From positions 248,001 through 312,000 of the forward strand of contig NZ_JAUKWQ010000003.1 in assembly GCF_030504645.1 (NCBI RefSeq): a DNA stretch of 64,000 bases. The letters run 5' to 3'. Both the position numbers and the translations under genes were made by a program. The notes beneath the pieces were generated by a model. That model ran no database searches. It was given only the letters and a program-made list of their open reading frames with translations, and had not been told where the DNA came from. Below, one piece after another: positions 1-8,693 of the stretch. The stretch's first letter is position 1; the number at the start of each line of letters is the position of its first letter. The stretch comes from Rhizobium oryzicola. GTDB lineage: Bacteria; Pseudomonadota; Alphaproteobacteria; Rhizobiales; Rhizobiaceae.

Positions 1-75
1 GGAGGCGACGTCTCCCAGAACCAGAGGGGTCATATAATCCCAGTCACGCAAGGCAAGGCGCAGTTTCAGAGGCAT
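1..75 (-). CDS. N-terminal fragment of an unidentified protein, cut by the window edge
   Basis: On the minus strand an ATG at 75 opens a frame that stays open to the window edge, encoding 25 residues beginning MPLKLRLALRDWDY. It is divergent from the MocR regulator at 175, a common arrangement for MocR and its target. The N-terminus faintly recalls substrate-binding or dihydroxyphthalate-decarboxylase-like proteins, but 25 residues are too few to name it. The upstream ribosome-binding site is weak, so the start is tentative. Confidence 0.5.
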   Translation of the reverse strand, partial: MPLKLRLALRDWDYMTPLVLGDVAS

Positions 76-110
76 TTTCGGTGCTCACTACAATGTCGAT
101 GAATGGAAAT

Positions 111-160
111 TAAATGTTCATCCATACGCTGACAAATGTTATTACGTTATTGAACATTTA
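111..160. promoter_or_regulatory. Candidate MocR operator: inverted repeat with a middle half-site
   Basis: TAAATGTTCA (111-120) and TGAACATTTA (151-160) are exact reverse complements. A related half-site, CAAATGTTAT, lies between them at 133-142. Half-sites spaced about 20 bp apart immediately upstream of a MocR gene and a divergent gene fit the multi-site binding seen for MocR/GabR/PdxR regulators. The assignment is inference. Confidence 0.55.
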
Positions 161-174
161 TAGGTGGCATAAAA

Positions 175-1500
175 ATGGGCGATATTGCGAGTGCGAACTG
201 GCTTGCCAAAAAAATCACCAATCGAACGCAGCGGGGAATCGCCTTGGAGACCAGCGCCCTCGTACGGGCGGGTGTGTTGCCAGTTGGCTCACGGCTGCCG
301 CCGATCCGTGATCTCGCCTATGAACTGAAGGTGAGCCCAGCCACCATCTCCGAAGCATGGAGCGAACTCAGGCGACAGAAGATCATCACCGGTCGCGGGC
401 GAAACGGCACCTGGGTGAGTGGCGAGCGCTTCGTGGCAAAGCCGGAGCGTTTGGCGAGCTCCGGTAATTATGCGGCGGGGGTTCTCGACCTTTCCATGGC
501 CGTACCTGACGTCACGCTGTTGCCACCGCTCGGCAGGGCCCTCGCCTATGGAGCTACGATCAGTGACCTCAACAGTTACGAGCGAAGCCGCATCGTGCCG
601 GAACTGCGCGATGCGGTCGAGGAGACCTGGCCCTACGTACCCGAAGCCTTTCTGGCCACAAATGGTGGGTATAATGCCGTCTATGCAACAGTGCGCGCGT
701 TGCTGCTGCCGGGTTCTGTGGTAGCCGTCGAGCATCCAACAGCAATGCGCATTCTCGATATTCTCGAAGATCTGGGCGTTCGGATCGTGCCTGTCGTTTC
801 GGATCAGGAAGGACCGACTCCCGAGAGCCTGCGCCAGGCTTTGGCCGAACGCCCGGCGGCCTTTCTCTTCCAGTCGCGCCTGCATTCCGTCACGGGGCGA
901 ACGGTCAGCGCTGAGCGAATGAAGGCATTGGGTGACCTACTTGCGGAGAGCGACACATTGATCATTGAGGATGACGGTATCGCCGACATTTCCTCTGCAA
1001 CACCGACCTCCTTAGGCGGACGCTTTCCGGACCGGACGGTGCGAATTTTGTCTTATTCGAAGACGCTTGGGCCGGATCTCCGGCTTGCCGTTCTCTCAAG
1101 CTCGCTGTCGATCGTCGAGCAGATCCAGTCCTATCGTGCCTTCAGCGCCGGCTGGACAAGTCGCCTGCTGCAGGGTGCCGTCGCCTGGCTGCTTAAGGAT
1201 GCTGAGACCACGGATCTTGTGGCGAGGGCGCGGGAAATCTATCAGTTGCGGCGAAACCGCCTGGCCGAAGCATTGTCCAGTCGTGGTGTCGAAACAGAAG
1301 CTGGCAGCGGATTGTGCCTTTGGGTCCCCGTGGAGTCTGAGCCGTTTGCCATGGTTACGCTGGCTGCTCGCAATATCGCTGTGGTGCCGGGAGCCAAGTT
1401 TTCTGTCCTGCCAAGCCACCATCTGCGTGTGGCAACCAGCAGGCTAACCGACCGTTGCGAAGAAGCGGCGGATGCCATTGCCCTTGCCCACCGGATGTAG
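175..1500 (+). CDS. MocR/PdxR-type transcriptional regulator (GntR HTH plus aminotransferase fold)
   Basis: This 441-residue protein has the typical MocR layout. A GntR winged helix occupies about residues 5-80 (SRLPPIRDLAYELKVSPAT is the recognition region), followed by a linker and a fold-type I aminotransferase domain to the C-terminus. The PLP-binding lysine is expected in SYSKTLGPDLR near residue 295, and the DDG of EDDGIAD near residue 265 fits the cofactor pocket. Such proteins sense PLP or amino compounds and usually control a neighbouring gene, here the divergent gene at the window edge. ATG 175 is supported by AGGTGG 8 bp upstream. Ligand unknown. Confidence 0.9.
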   Translation: MGDIASANWLAKKITNRTQRGIALETSALVRAGVLPVGSRLPPIRDLAYELKVSPATISEAWSELRRQKIITGRGRNGTWVSGERFVAKPERLASSGNYAAGVLDLSMAVPDVTLLPPLGRALAYGATISDLNSYERSRIVPELRDAVEETWPYVPEAFLATNGGYNAVYATVRALLLPGSVVAVEHPTAMRILDILEDLGVRIVPVVSDQEGPTPESLRQALAERPAAFLFQSRLHSVTGRTVSAERMKALGDLLAESDTLIIEDDGIADISSATPTSLGGRFPDRTVRILSYSKTLGPDLRLAVLSSSLSIVEQIQSYRAFSAGWTSRLLQGAVAWLLKDAETTDLVARAREIYQLRRNRLAEALSSRGVETEAGSGLCLWVPVESEPFAMVTLAARNIAVVPGAKFSVLPSHHLRVATSRLTDRCEEAADAIALAHRM

Positions 1501-1525
1501 ATAATCCGCACTTGTCTTTGCTGGC

Positions 1526-1549
1526 CACCCGGACCATACGATCCGGGTG
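1526..1549. terminator. Hairpin between convergent genes
   Basis: CACCCGGA (1526-1533) pairs perfectly with TCCGGGTG (1542-1549) across an 8-nt loop. It sits between the convergent MocR and RraA-like genes. There is no clear U-tract, so terminator activity is only possible. Confidence 0.4.
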
Positions 1550-1591
1550 AGCGTAGATTATATGATTTTGTGCCGGAAGCAGCACGTTTAA

Positions 1592-2320
1592 CTAGCGACC
1601 GTTCTTCTCACGCCAAGCCTTGTACATCTCCTGATATTCATCCTTGGTGCCGGGGTAGAGCCCGATGATCCCCGCTCCAGCCTTGACCTGCTCCAGCACA
1701 AAATCCTCGTAGCTTTCCATGCCCGTGCATTCCTCGGCGATCTCTTCCGCCAGATGAGCGGGGATGACCATCACGCCATCACCGTCGCCGACCAGAACAT
1801 CGCCGGGAAAGACGGCGACATCACCGCAGGAAATCGGCACGTTGATGTCGATTGCCTCATGCAGCGTCAGATTGGTCGGAGCTGATGGCTTGGCGTAATA
1901 GGCGGGCATGTCGAGCGCGCCGATGCCTTCGGCATCACGGAAACCGCCATCGGATACGACACCGGCAGCGCCACGCAGAGCCAGCCTTGTGATCAGGATC
2001 GAACCTGCCGTGGCAGCGCGCGTATCCTTGCGCGCGTCCATGACCAGCACGTGACCGGCCGGGCAGGTCTCGATGGCAACGCGCTGCTTGTGATCCGGGT
2101 TACGGAACACGGTGATCGGGTTCCGATCCTCGCGGGCGACGATGTAGCGCAGGGTAAAGGCCTGACCGACCATGGTTTCGCGCTTTGGCGCCACCGGAAC
2201 CACGCCCTGAATGAACTGGTTGCGAAGCCCTCGCTTGTAAAGTGCCGTCGCGATAGAGGCGGTGGAGATCTTCTTGAACTTGGCGCGGGTAGCGTCTGAA
2301 AGAACGTAATCGGTCGTCAT
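1592..2320 (-). CDS. RraA-like / HMG-aldolase family protein
   Basis: The 242-residue product belongs to the RraA/MenG/HMG-aldolase superfamily. The conserved glycine-rich segment and RD motif are visible (GSILITRLALRGAAGV, then GGFRD). Characterised members include the ribonuclease E inhibitor RraA and class II pyruvate aldolases acting on 4-hydroxy-4-methyl-2-oxoglutarate. It lies 16 bp downstream of a sugar-acid dehydratase on the same strand, so a metabolic role in cleaving or handling a 2-keto-3-deoxy acid is more likely than RNase regulation. That role is inferred from context. Confidence 0.8.
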   Translation of the reverse strand: MTTDYVLSDATRAKFKKISTASIATALYKRGLRNQFIQGVVPVAPKRETMVGQAFTLRYIVAREDRNPITVFRNPDHKQRVAIETCPAGHVLVMDARKDTRAATAGSILITRLALRGAAGVVSDGGFRDAEGIGALDMPAYYAKPSAPTNLTLHEAIDINVPISCGDVAVFPGDVLVGDGDGVMVIPAHLAEEIAEECTGMESYEDFVLEQVKAGAGIIGLYPGTKDEYQEMYKAWREKNGR

Positions 2321-2336
2321 AGGAAGAGCCTCTGAA

Positions 2337-4067
2337 TTAGTAGATGTCGGGTTCGCCGGCCGTTTTGCCGAAGTCGCTCTGCAGGAAGTCGAAGTCGCAG
2401 CCCTGATCGGCCTGGGTCACGTGGCGGGAGAACAGCCAGCCCCATCCGCGTTGGAACCGGGGTTCCGGAGCCTTCCAGGCCGCCTTGCGCGCCGCCAACT
2501 CTTCGTCGCTGACCAGCATGTCCAGGTTGCGGTTCGGAAGATCGAGACGGACGATGTCACCGGTCTTTAGAAGAGCAAGCGGCCCACCGATGAAACTTTC
2601 CGGCGAGACATGCAGCACGCAGGCTCCATAGGATGTTCCAGACATGCGGGCGTCCGAAATGCGCAGCATGTCGCGGTGGCCTTGTTTGATCAGCGCCTTC
2701 GGGATCGGCAGCATGCCCCATTCGGGGAAGCCGGGCCCTCCGAGCGGTCCGGCATTGCGCAGAACCATGACATGGTCAGGGGTAATATCCAGGTTTTCGT
2801 CGTCCACGGCCTTCTTCATCTCGGGATAGCTGTCGAAGACGAGCGCTGGTCCTTGATGGATATGGTATTTTGGATCGCAGGCGGCCGGCTTTATGACGGC
2901 ACCATCGGGGCAGAGATTGCCGCGCAGCACGGCGAGCGAACCTTCCTCATAGACCGGGTTGGAGAGTGGCCGGATGACGTCGTGGTTATAGACCTGCGCG
3001 CCTTCCAGGTTTTCGCCCATGGTCTTGCCCGTCACCGTCAACGCCGTGCAATCCAACCGCTCCCGGATCTGGTGCATCAACGCACGCAAACCGCCAGCAT
3101 AATAGAAATCCTCCATCAGGTAATCTTTGCCGGAGGGGCGGACATTGGCGATCAGTGGTGTGACGCGACCCAGCGCGTCGAGGTCGTCAAGCGTCAGGGG
3201 CACGCCGGCGCGACGGGCAATGGCGATTAGATGAACGACGGCATTGGTGGAACAGCCGGTGGCCATGGCCACGATCGCGGCATTGCGACAAGCCGCTTCC
3301 GTCACGATCTGGTCGGGTGTCAGATCCTCCCACACCATCTCGACAATGCGGCGGCCACAGGCAGAGGCCATGCGCTGGTGACCGGAATCGACGGCCGGTA
3401 TCGAGGAGGCACCCGGCAGCGTCAGACCGAGCGCATCGGCAATGGCTGTCATGGTGCTGGCGGTCCCCATGGTCATGCAGGTGCCGGCCGAGCGGGCAAT
3501 GCCACCCTGGATGCCGATCCATTCGGCCTCGGACAGATTACCGGCGCGGCGCTCGTCCCAGTACTTCCAGGCGTCGGAGCCTGAGCCCAGGATCTTGCCG
3601 GCATAATTGCCGCGGATCATCGGTCCGGCCGGCAGATAGATCATCGGCACACCGGCCGAGATCGCGCCCATGACAAGACCGGGCGTGGTCTTGTCGCAAC
3701 CGCCCATCAGAACGACGCCATCGAGCGGATGCGAGCGGATCATTTCCTCCGTCTCCATCGCCAGCATATTGCGGTAGAGCATCGAGGTCGGCTTGGTGTT
3801 GCTCTCGTCCACGGAGAGCGACGGCATCTGCACCGGGAAGCCACCCGCCTGCAGCACGCCGCGCTTCACTTCCTTTACCCGTTCCGGAAAATGGGCGTGG
3901 CAGGAGTTCAGCTCCGACCAGGTGTCGAGGATGCCGATGATCGGCTTGTCGCGAAAATCCTCCTCGTCATAGCCAAGCTGCATCATACGCGAGCGGTGGC
4001 CAAAACTTCTGAGGTCATCCGGCGCGAACCACCGGGCTGATCTCAATTGGTCTTTTGTCTTTGTCAT
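2337..4067 (-). CDS. IlvD/Edd family dehydratase, probable L-arabinonate-type sugar-acid dehydratase
   Basis: This 576-residue protein has the full length of the IlvD/Edd family. The three iron-sulfur cysteines are in SELNSCHAHF, GGCDKTTPG and AGTCMTMGTASTM. The family dehydrates 2,3-dihydroxy acids; sequences opening like this one (RSARWFAPDDLRSFGHRSRM) are usually pentonate or L-arabinonate dehydratases producing 2-keto-3-deoxy acids. It is the first gene of a two-gene unit with the RraA-like gene and is divergent from a GntR/FCD regulator, a standard arrangement for sugar-acid catabolism. Exact substrate unproven. Confidence 0.85.
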   Translation of the reverse strand: MTKTKDQLRSARWFAPDDLRSFGHRSRMMQLGYDEEDFRDKPIIGILDTWSELNSCHAHFPERVKEVKRGVLQAGGFPVQMPSLSVDESNTKPTSMLYRNMLAMETEEMIRSHPLDGVVLMGGCDKTTPGLVMGAISAGVPMIYLPAGPMIRGNYAGKILGSGSDAWKYWDERRAGNLSEAEWIGIQGGIARSAGTCMTMGTASTMTAIADALGLTLPGASSIPAVDSGHQRMASACGRRIVEMVWEDLTPDQIVTEAACRNAAIVAMATGCSTNAVVHLIAIARRAGVPLTLDDLDALGRVTPLIANVRPSGKDYLMEDFYYAGGLRALMHQIRERLDCTALTVTGKTMGENLEGAQVYNHDVIRPLSNPVYEEGSLAVLRGNLCPDGAVIKPAACDPKYHIHQGPALVFDSYPEMKKAVDDENLDITPDHVMVLRNAGPLGGPGFPEWGMLPIPKALIKQGHRDMLRISDARMSGTSYGACVLHVSPESFIGGPLALLKTGDIVRLDLPNRNLDMLVSDEELAARKAAWKAPEPRFQRGWGWLFSRHVTQADQGCDFDFLQSDFGKTAGEPDIY

Positions 4068-4205
4068 GTCCGTGTTCCGAATCTAAGCACCGCCGGTGGC
4101 TAAGCCAATTCCCTGTCGAGGAGTGGGCGGCGGATAGCATCCTCCAGGAGCCATGTGCGAACTGCTAGATCGCCAAAGATGTCGCGCCCCTCCTGCGCCG
4201 GGACA

Positions 4206-4233
4206 TTGATACACTAAAACATCAGTGCATCAA
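4206..4233. promoter_or_regulatory. Candidate GntR/FCD operator
   Basis: TTGATACACT (4206-4215) and AGTGCATCAA (4224-4233) form an inverted repeat matching at 9 of 10 positions, with half-site centres 18 bp apart. It lies between the dehydratase start and the divergent GntR gene, so one site could control both. Assignment is inferred from position and symmetry. Confidence 0.55.
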
Positions 4234-4279
4234 TGATGAAAAGCTGCTAGGAGAATTCGGTCTCAATCGGAGTGTTCGA

Positions 4280-5029
4280 ATGGCGGTTAAAGCCGGTCCT
4301 CTTGTCCTGGATAGATCGCGACAGGTCGCGGTTCAGGTCTATGAGATCCTGAAGGAGCGGATTCTCTCCGTTTCACTGGAGCCGGGTGCGGTGCTGTCCA
4401 GGTCGGTACTGCAGGAGGAATTCGGTGTCAGCCAAACTCCGGTGCGTGATGCGCTTCTGCGTCTCCAAGAGGACGGGCTGGTCGATATCTTTCCCCAATA
4501 TGCAACGCGGGTGTCCCGCATCGACGTCAACCATGCGCGACAAGCTCAGTTTCTGCGGCTTTCAGTCGAGCTTGAGGCGATACGTCGTTTGTCTTTGCAG
4601 GCGCCAAAGGAAACCGCGGACGCGATGGAGATGGTGCTGCGGCAGCAGGAGGCCGTGGCGGATCAAAGCACTTACGACAGGTTTGATAGCCTGGACCGCG
4701 AGTTCCACCGTATTCTTTATGAAGGCAGCGGCAACTCTCTCCTCTGGAGGGTAATTCGGGACCAGAGCGGTCATTTGGACAGGCTGCGGCGGCTCAATCT
4801 TCCAATGCCTGGCAAGATGATCTCCCTTCTGGCGGATCATCGTCGTATTATAGATGCGATCCGGCTGGGGGACGTCGAAGCAGCAGCCAAGGCGCTCCGG
4901 GTGCATCTTTCCGGTACGCTCTCAATCATTGATGTGATCAGGGAAAAATATCCGGATTTCGTGCAGGACGGGATGCCCCTGAGTTCGGGATTGGTAATGC
5001 ACGGGGACAGATCGATTTCGGCGAAATAA
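4280..5029 (+). CDS. GntR family regulator with FCD ligand-binding domain
   Basis: The 249-residue protein has an N-terminal GntR winged helix (about residues 12-80; LEPGAVLSRSVLQEEFGVSQ and TPVRDALLRLQEDGLV are characteristic). A helical FCD domain follows, with metal-ligand-type residues in DREFHRILYEGSGN and DHRRIIDAIRLGD. FCD regulators usually repress divergent sugar-acid operons and are released by a pathway intermediate. Here the divergent target would be the dehydratase/RraA-like operon, with the repeat at 4206-4233 as the likely operator. Confidence 0.9.
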   Translation: MAVKAGPLVLDRSRQVAVQVYEILKERILSVSLEPGAVLSRSVLQEEFGVSQTPVRDALLRLQEDGLVDIFPQYATRVSRIDVNHARQAQFLRLSVELEAIRRLSLQAPKETADAMEMVLRQQEAVADQSTYDRFDSLDREFHRILYEGSGNSLLWRVIRDQSGHLDRLRRLNLPMPGKMISLLADHRRIIDAIRLGDVEAAAKALRVHLSGTLSIIDVIREKYPDFVQDGMPLSSGLVMHGDRSISAK

Positions 5030-5151
5030 CGATATCGACTCCGCTATCCCGACGCTTGAGTGAATGCGAAACTCACGTGATTGCCAGCTTGGAATTAGCC
5101 GGCGCATATATAAGCAGTTGCCGCGCGCCACTCTCTGAACTAAGCGTATTG

Positions 5152-7584
5152 TTATGCTGCGGACACATGCGGTCTGTCGGGCCCAGACGGTGCGTTGAGA
5201 GGCATAGGACGGCCAATCAGGTATCCCTGAACGAGTTCGCATCCGATGGACGCTAGCAGGTCGAGTTGGGCTTGCGTTTCAACGCCCTCGGCGGTGGTGC
5301 CCATTTTGAGGATGCCGCACAGGCGCACGATAGCTTCGACGATAGCTAGACAGTCTGGGTTGTCGTTGATTTCGTCAATGAATGACTTGTCTATCTTTAC
5401 CTTATCGAACGGGAAGTTCCGCAGGTAACTGAGAGACGAGTAGCCTGTTCCGAAATCGTCCAAGGCCAGACACACGCCGAACCTTTTCAGTTCCGTCAGA
5501 ATTTTGAGGGTATCTGCATTATCGCCCACGAGTGCGGACTCGGTGAGTTCGAGAATGAGCCGCGACGGTGCCAATCCGGAACTCTCCAGCGCACCTTCCA
5601 CGGTCCGTGCGATGTGGCCATACTTCAACTGCACGGTCGAAACGTTGACGGAAATGCTGACTGTGTCCGACCAATTTGCCGCGTCACTGCAGGCACGACG
5701 CAGAACCCATTCCCCAATGGCTGTAATGAGGCCAATTTCCTCGGCCATCGGAATGAAGATCGCTGGCGAAATATATCCTCGAACAGGATGCAGCCATCGT
5801 ACAAGTGCCTCATAACCAATTGTCTTACCAGACGAAATCTCAGCAATTGGCTGATAGAAGACTTCGAGTTGATCCTTGGCCAAGGCTTGACGCAGGTCGA
5901 GTTCCATCGCCAGCCGCATCTCTTCGCTCTGATCCATCTTGGGTTCGTAGAAGCAATACATTCCCTGCCGGTTTGCCTTCGCCCGGTACAGAGCAAGATC
6001 AGCATTTTTCAAAAGTTGCTGCGGATCGATGCCGTCAAGCGGCGCAAGCGTCATCCCGATGCTGCAACCCAGTGGAATTTCGCGCCCTTGCACAATGAAC
6101 GGTTTCGATAGCGCCTCCATGACGCGCTCGGCGAAGGCCGCCATGTCGCCGCTATCGCGTACTCCGCGCCTTAGGATTGCGAATTCGTCACCGCCAAAGC
6201 GTGATACGGTATCGTGTTGATCTGCGCACAGTCGAAGACGATCGGCCATAATCTGCAGCACTTTGTCGCCGGCATCATGGCCAAGGTTATCGTTCACGGC
6301 CTTGAAGCTATTGAGATCCAGCCACAACAACCCAAACTGCACCTCGTTGCGATCGTCCATCTTTGACAAGGCATCCTGCAATACCTCGATAAAGGTTGCT
6401 CGGTTCGGCAAATCGGTGAGAACATCGAAACGTGCCATGTACTCGACACGCGCTTCGACGCGACGCCGTTCGGTGACATCCTCAAACGTCGCGATCCATC
6501 CGCCGTTCGGGAGACGTTCGCAAAGTGACAGCAAAGTTCTGCCATCTTCGCAGTTGTGGAGAAAGCGGGTTGCGCCGCCTTCGGTGGCATGTTCGGCTGT
6601 GGCCCGCATGACGGCTTGGAAAACACGAATGGATTCGGCAAATTTGCTTTGGATGCCATCCCTTAGTTCGACGAAGCTGATGCCGATTCTCAGGTCGTCG
6701 CGTTCAAGCTCCATAATTTCGCAAAAACGTGAGTTACAGACGTCAAGCCGGCCCGCGCTGTCGAGCATAAGGAGCCCGTGGCTCATATTGTTCAATGCGG
6801 CATCAAAACGATCGTTTTGCGTACGCAACTGAATGTCTCGAATCAGCAAAGTCTGGTTTTGGATTTTGAGATCGGTGTTGCGTGCTTCAAGGTCGGCCTG
6901 CGCTTTTACGAGTTCATCACGAGAGACGCGCAAGTCGCCTGTCAGTAGTTCCAGTGCGCGAGAGGCTTTGTTGGCCAGACGATTTTGATAGACAAGGAAT
7001 ACAATCAACCCCAAGCCGCAGGCGATGAGGCCGCCAACCATGTCAATGAACAAAATCTGCAGGCTTTTCAGCGTGAGTTGGTGCTCGACGAGCGTGTCGC
7101 TTGTGTAGGTATAGGCCGCAGACGCCAAGTTCGGCGCGCGCCGATCAAGCGGATCAATCAGTTTCACTATTTCGACCGATACCTTCGGATCCGCAATGGA
7201 AGGCATCAGGCCATCAATCTTTCGGACAGTCTTGTCCAGATCGTCCACGAACTTCCGTCTTTGCGGATCGGCGTCAAGAAAGCTCTGCAGGGCCGCAGAT
7301 TTTAAAGTCTCGATCCGGTTGACAAGGATGTCCAATCGCAGCTGGACTTCGTCTTCATCCACATCTCGGTTACCAGAGCTGAAGGCTGTCACCCGCTGAG
7401 CGAAGCGGGTGATCTCGACGGACGCCTGACTGGTGATCCAGGCAATGTTGTAATTGGAAAGCTGCTGCGTCTCGTTTTGATGCTCGCGAATGAGAATAAT
7501 AACGTAGATCGCCAGGGTGAAGAAGACAACGACGAGGCCAATAAGGAGAGATCTAATGACTCGGTTTGGCCCCATAACGCCCAC
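5152..7584 (-). CDS. dcpA: Dual GGDEF-EAL membrane protein, DcpA-like
   Basis: This is an 810-residue inner-membrane protein. TM1 spans about residues 11-32, a periplasmic domain 33-175, and TM2 176-198. A coiled linker and PAS-like domain (about 255-372) precede GGDEF (motif 464-468) and EAL (EALVRWL from 592). EAL catalytic motifs look intact: NVS near 647, ELTES near 679, DDFGTGYSS at 709-717, AEGVET at 765-770. The product-inhibition RxxD before GGDEF is degenerate (DQHD, 455-458). It is the last gene of folE-PTPS-pruR-dcpA, 28 bp after pruR. Agrobacterium DcpA has the same architecture and switches between c-di-GMP synthesis and degradation under pterin/PruR control. The symbol rests on architecture and synteny. 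Confidence 0.85.
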   Translation of the reverse strand: MGVMGPNRVIRSLLIGLVVVFFTLAIYVIILIREHQNETQQLSNYNIAWITSQASVEITRFAQRVTAFSSGNRDVDEDEVQLRLDILVNRIETLKSAALQSFLDADPQRRKFVDDLDKTVRKIDGLMPSIADPKVSVEIVKLIDPLDRRAPNLASAAYTYTSDTLVEHQLTLKSLQILFIDMVGGLIACGLGLIVFLVYQNRLANKASRALELLTGDLRVSRDELVKAQADLEARNTDLKIQNQTLLIRDIQLRTQNDRFDAALNNMSHGLLMLDSAGRLDVCNSRFCEIMELERDDLRIGISFVELRDGIQSKFAESIRVFQAVMRATAEHATEGGATRFLHNCEDGRTLLSLCERLPNGGWIATFEDVTERRRVEARVEYMARFDVLTDLPNRATFIEVLQDALSKMDDRNEVQFGLLWLDLNSFKAVNDNLGHDAGDKVLQIMADRLRLCADQHDTVSRFGGDEFAILRRGVRDSGDMAAFAERVMEALSKPFIVQGREIPLGCSIGMTLAPLDGIDPQQLLKNADLALYRAKANRQGMYCFYEPKMDQSEEMRLAMELDLRQALAKDQLEVFYQPIAEISSGKTIGYEALVRWLHPVRGYISPAIFIPMAEEIGLITAIGEWVLRRACSDAANWSDTVSISVNVSTVQLKYGHIARTVEGALESSGLAPSRLILELTESALVGDNADTLKILTELKRFGVCLALDDFGTGYSSLSYLRNFPFDKVKIDKSFIDEINDNPDCLAIVEAIVRLCGILKMGTTAEGVETQAQLDLLASIGCELVQGYLIGRPMPLNAPSGPDRPHVSAA

Positions 7585-7612
7585 CTCCGCGTGCCTGTCT
7601 GGGACAGTATTA

Positions 7613-8113
7613 TTATTTTACAGTCATTCGGGCAACTTGCCAGGCAGATCGCTTGTAGTATAACTGGCTCTGCAATTCAGGGTCGCTGTCGTAAGGGTAG
7701 ACAATGAACAACGGCCCCTTGTCGCGCACCGGCATGTACTCCCCGTCACGTTTCATTGCCAGGATGACGCGAAATCGCTTGAAGTCCTCAATCGGAATTT
7801 CGGTCGAGTAGTCGTTCAAAGCTTGAACGACTAGCGTCTTGCCGGTGGCGCCGACATGATCGAGCACACGCGACATCAGCGGCCCTTCGAACTTGACGGG
7901 GCCAGTATACCAGGGACATTTCGTCTCAAAGGATTCAACGCCAAGCGCTTCAAGACCTGCTCGATCAAACGTCGCGGTTCCATCGACGGTATTCTTGCTG
8001 ATCAAGCCATCAATGGTCAGGATGGGTTTCGACTGGGAATGTGCGGTGCCGCTGAGGAAGAGGCCCGCAGCTCCGAGGAGGCCGACATTGAGTGTGCGCC
8101 GTGTGATCTTCAT
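7613..8113 (-). CDS. pruR: PruR-like periplasmic pterin-binding protein (SUOX-like fold)
   Basis: The 166-residue product begins with an export signal (residues 1-26, RR at 5-6, cut probably after TAHS). A single small domain resembling the sulfite-oxidase molybdopterin-binding fold follows, with C66 in ETKCPWYTGPV and the conserved segment LNDYSTEIPIEDF. Small proteins of this family next to GGDEF-EAL genes include PruR, which in Agrobacterium binds pterins in the periplasm and acts on DcpA. It is 28 bp upstream of the dcpA-like gene and follows the PTPS-like gene. Automatic annotation would call it a molybdopterin oxidoreductase; context favours a sensor. Confidence 0.8.
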   Translation of the reverse strand: MKITRRTLNVGLLGAAGLFLSGTAHSQSKPILTIDGLISKNTVDGTATFDRAGLEALGVESFETKCPWYTGPVKFEGPLMSRVLDHVGATGKTLVVQALNDYSTEIPIEDFKRFRVILAMKRDGEYMPVRDKGPLFIVYPYDSDPELQSQLYYKRSAWQVARMTVK

Positions 8114-8164
8114 CTTTTCAGTCCTTTATACAAACGGAACCGGGGGAGGTGAGGCGGCCGGCAA

Positions 8165-8671
8165 TTATCGCGAGACGGAAAAAATCGCCGAATTGCCACC
8201 GTGCTCGCTGACCTCGACGGACTCCAGCCATACGCGCCCTTTCGTCTCACGCTCTATCAGTGCTGCGACATATTCATAACAAAACCGTGCAGTCTGTTCG
8301 CAGCCCACCGCCGGAAGGATGCGCAAGTCGACGAGCCCCTTTTTTTCGAGTTCCACGAATGTGGCTAGTTCGGGATCATCTTCCGACACAACAAGCGTGT
8401 GATCAAATTGTGCGTGAAGCCATTTACGCACTTCCTTCAAGCCCCCGAAATCATAGCACCAATTGTGCTGATCAAGTTCGTATGTTGCGAATACGAACTT
8501 GAACGCTAGCGCGTAGCCGTGCAGCAATTTGCAGTGTGAATGTTCCGCGCGCCATTGGCGAAAGCAGCAGGACAGCCCTTCTGAGTGGTCGTACGTTTTC
8601 GTTGACCGATAAATCGCAGACGGTGAACCTCGCAAAGGTGCGGTCAGGTCAGCCATGGTCATCTGGCGCAT
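8165..8671 (-). CDS. Divergent 6-pyruvoyl-/6-carboxytetrahydropterin synthase-like protein
   Basis: A 168-residue PTPS/QueD-family protein. The active-site region reads AEHSHCKLLHGYAL: the CxxxH spacing of catalytic Cys and Zn-ligand His is present, but the canonical HGH is HGY. DFGGLKEVRKWL and FDHTLVV are further hallmarks. The open frame extends to 8881 inside folE; ATG 8671 is preferred because it lies just after the folE stop at 8694 (alternatives 8662 and 8656). With folE next door and no queE or queC, pterin rather than queuosine synthesis is likely. Substrate is uncertain because of the HGY change. Confidence 0.8.
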   Translation of the reverse strand: MRQMTMADLTAPLRGSPSAIYRSTKTYDHSEGLSCCFRQWRAEHSHCKLLHGYALAFKFVFATYELDQHNWCYDFGGLKEVRKWLHAQFDHTLVVSEDDPELATFVELEKKGLVDLRILPAVGCEQTARFCYEYVAALIERETKGRVWLESVEVSEHGGNSAIFSVSR

Positions 8672-8693
8672 GCCTTGTATCCCTGGATATTCT

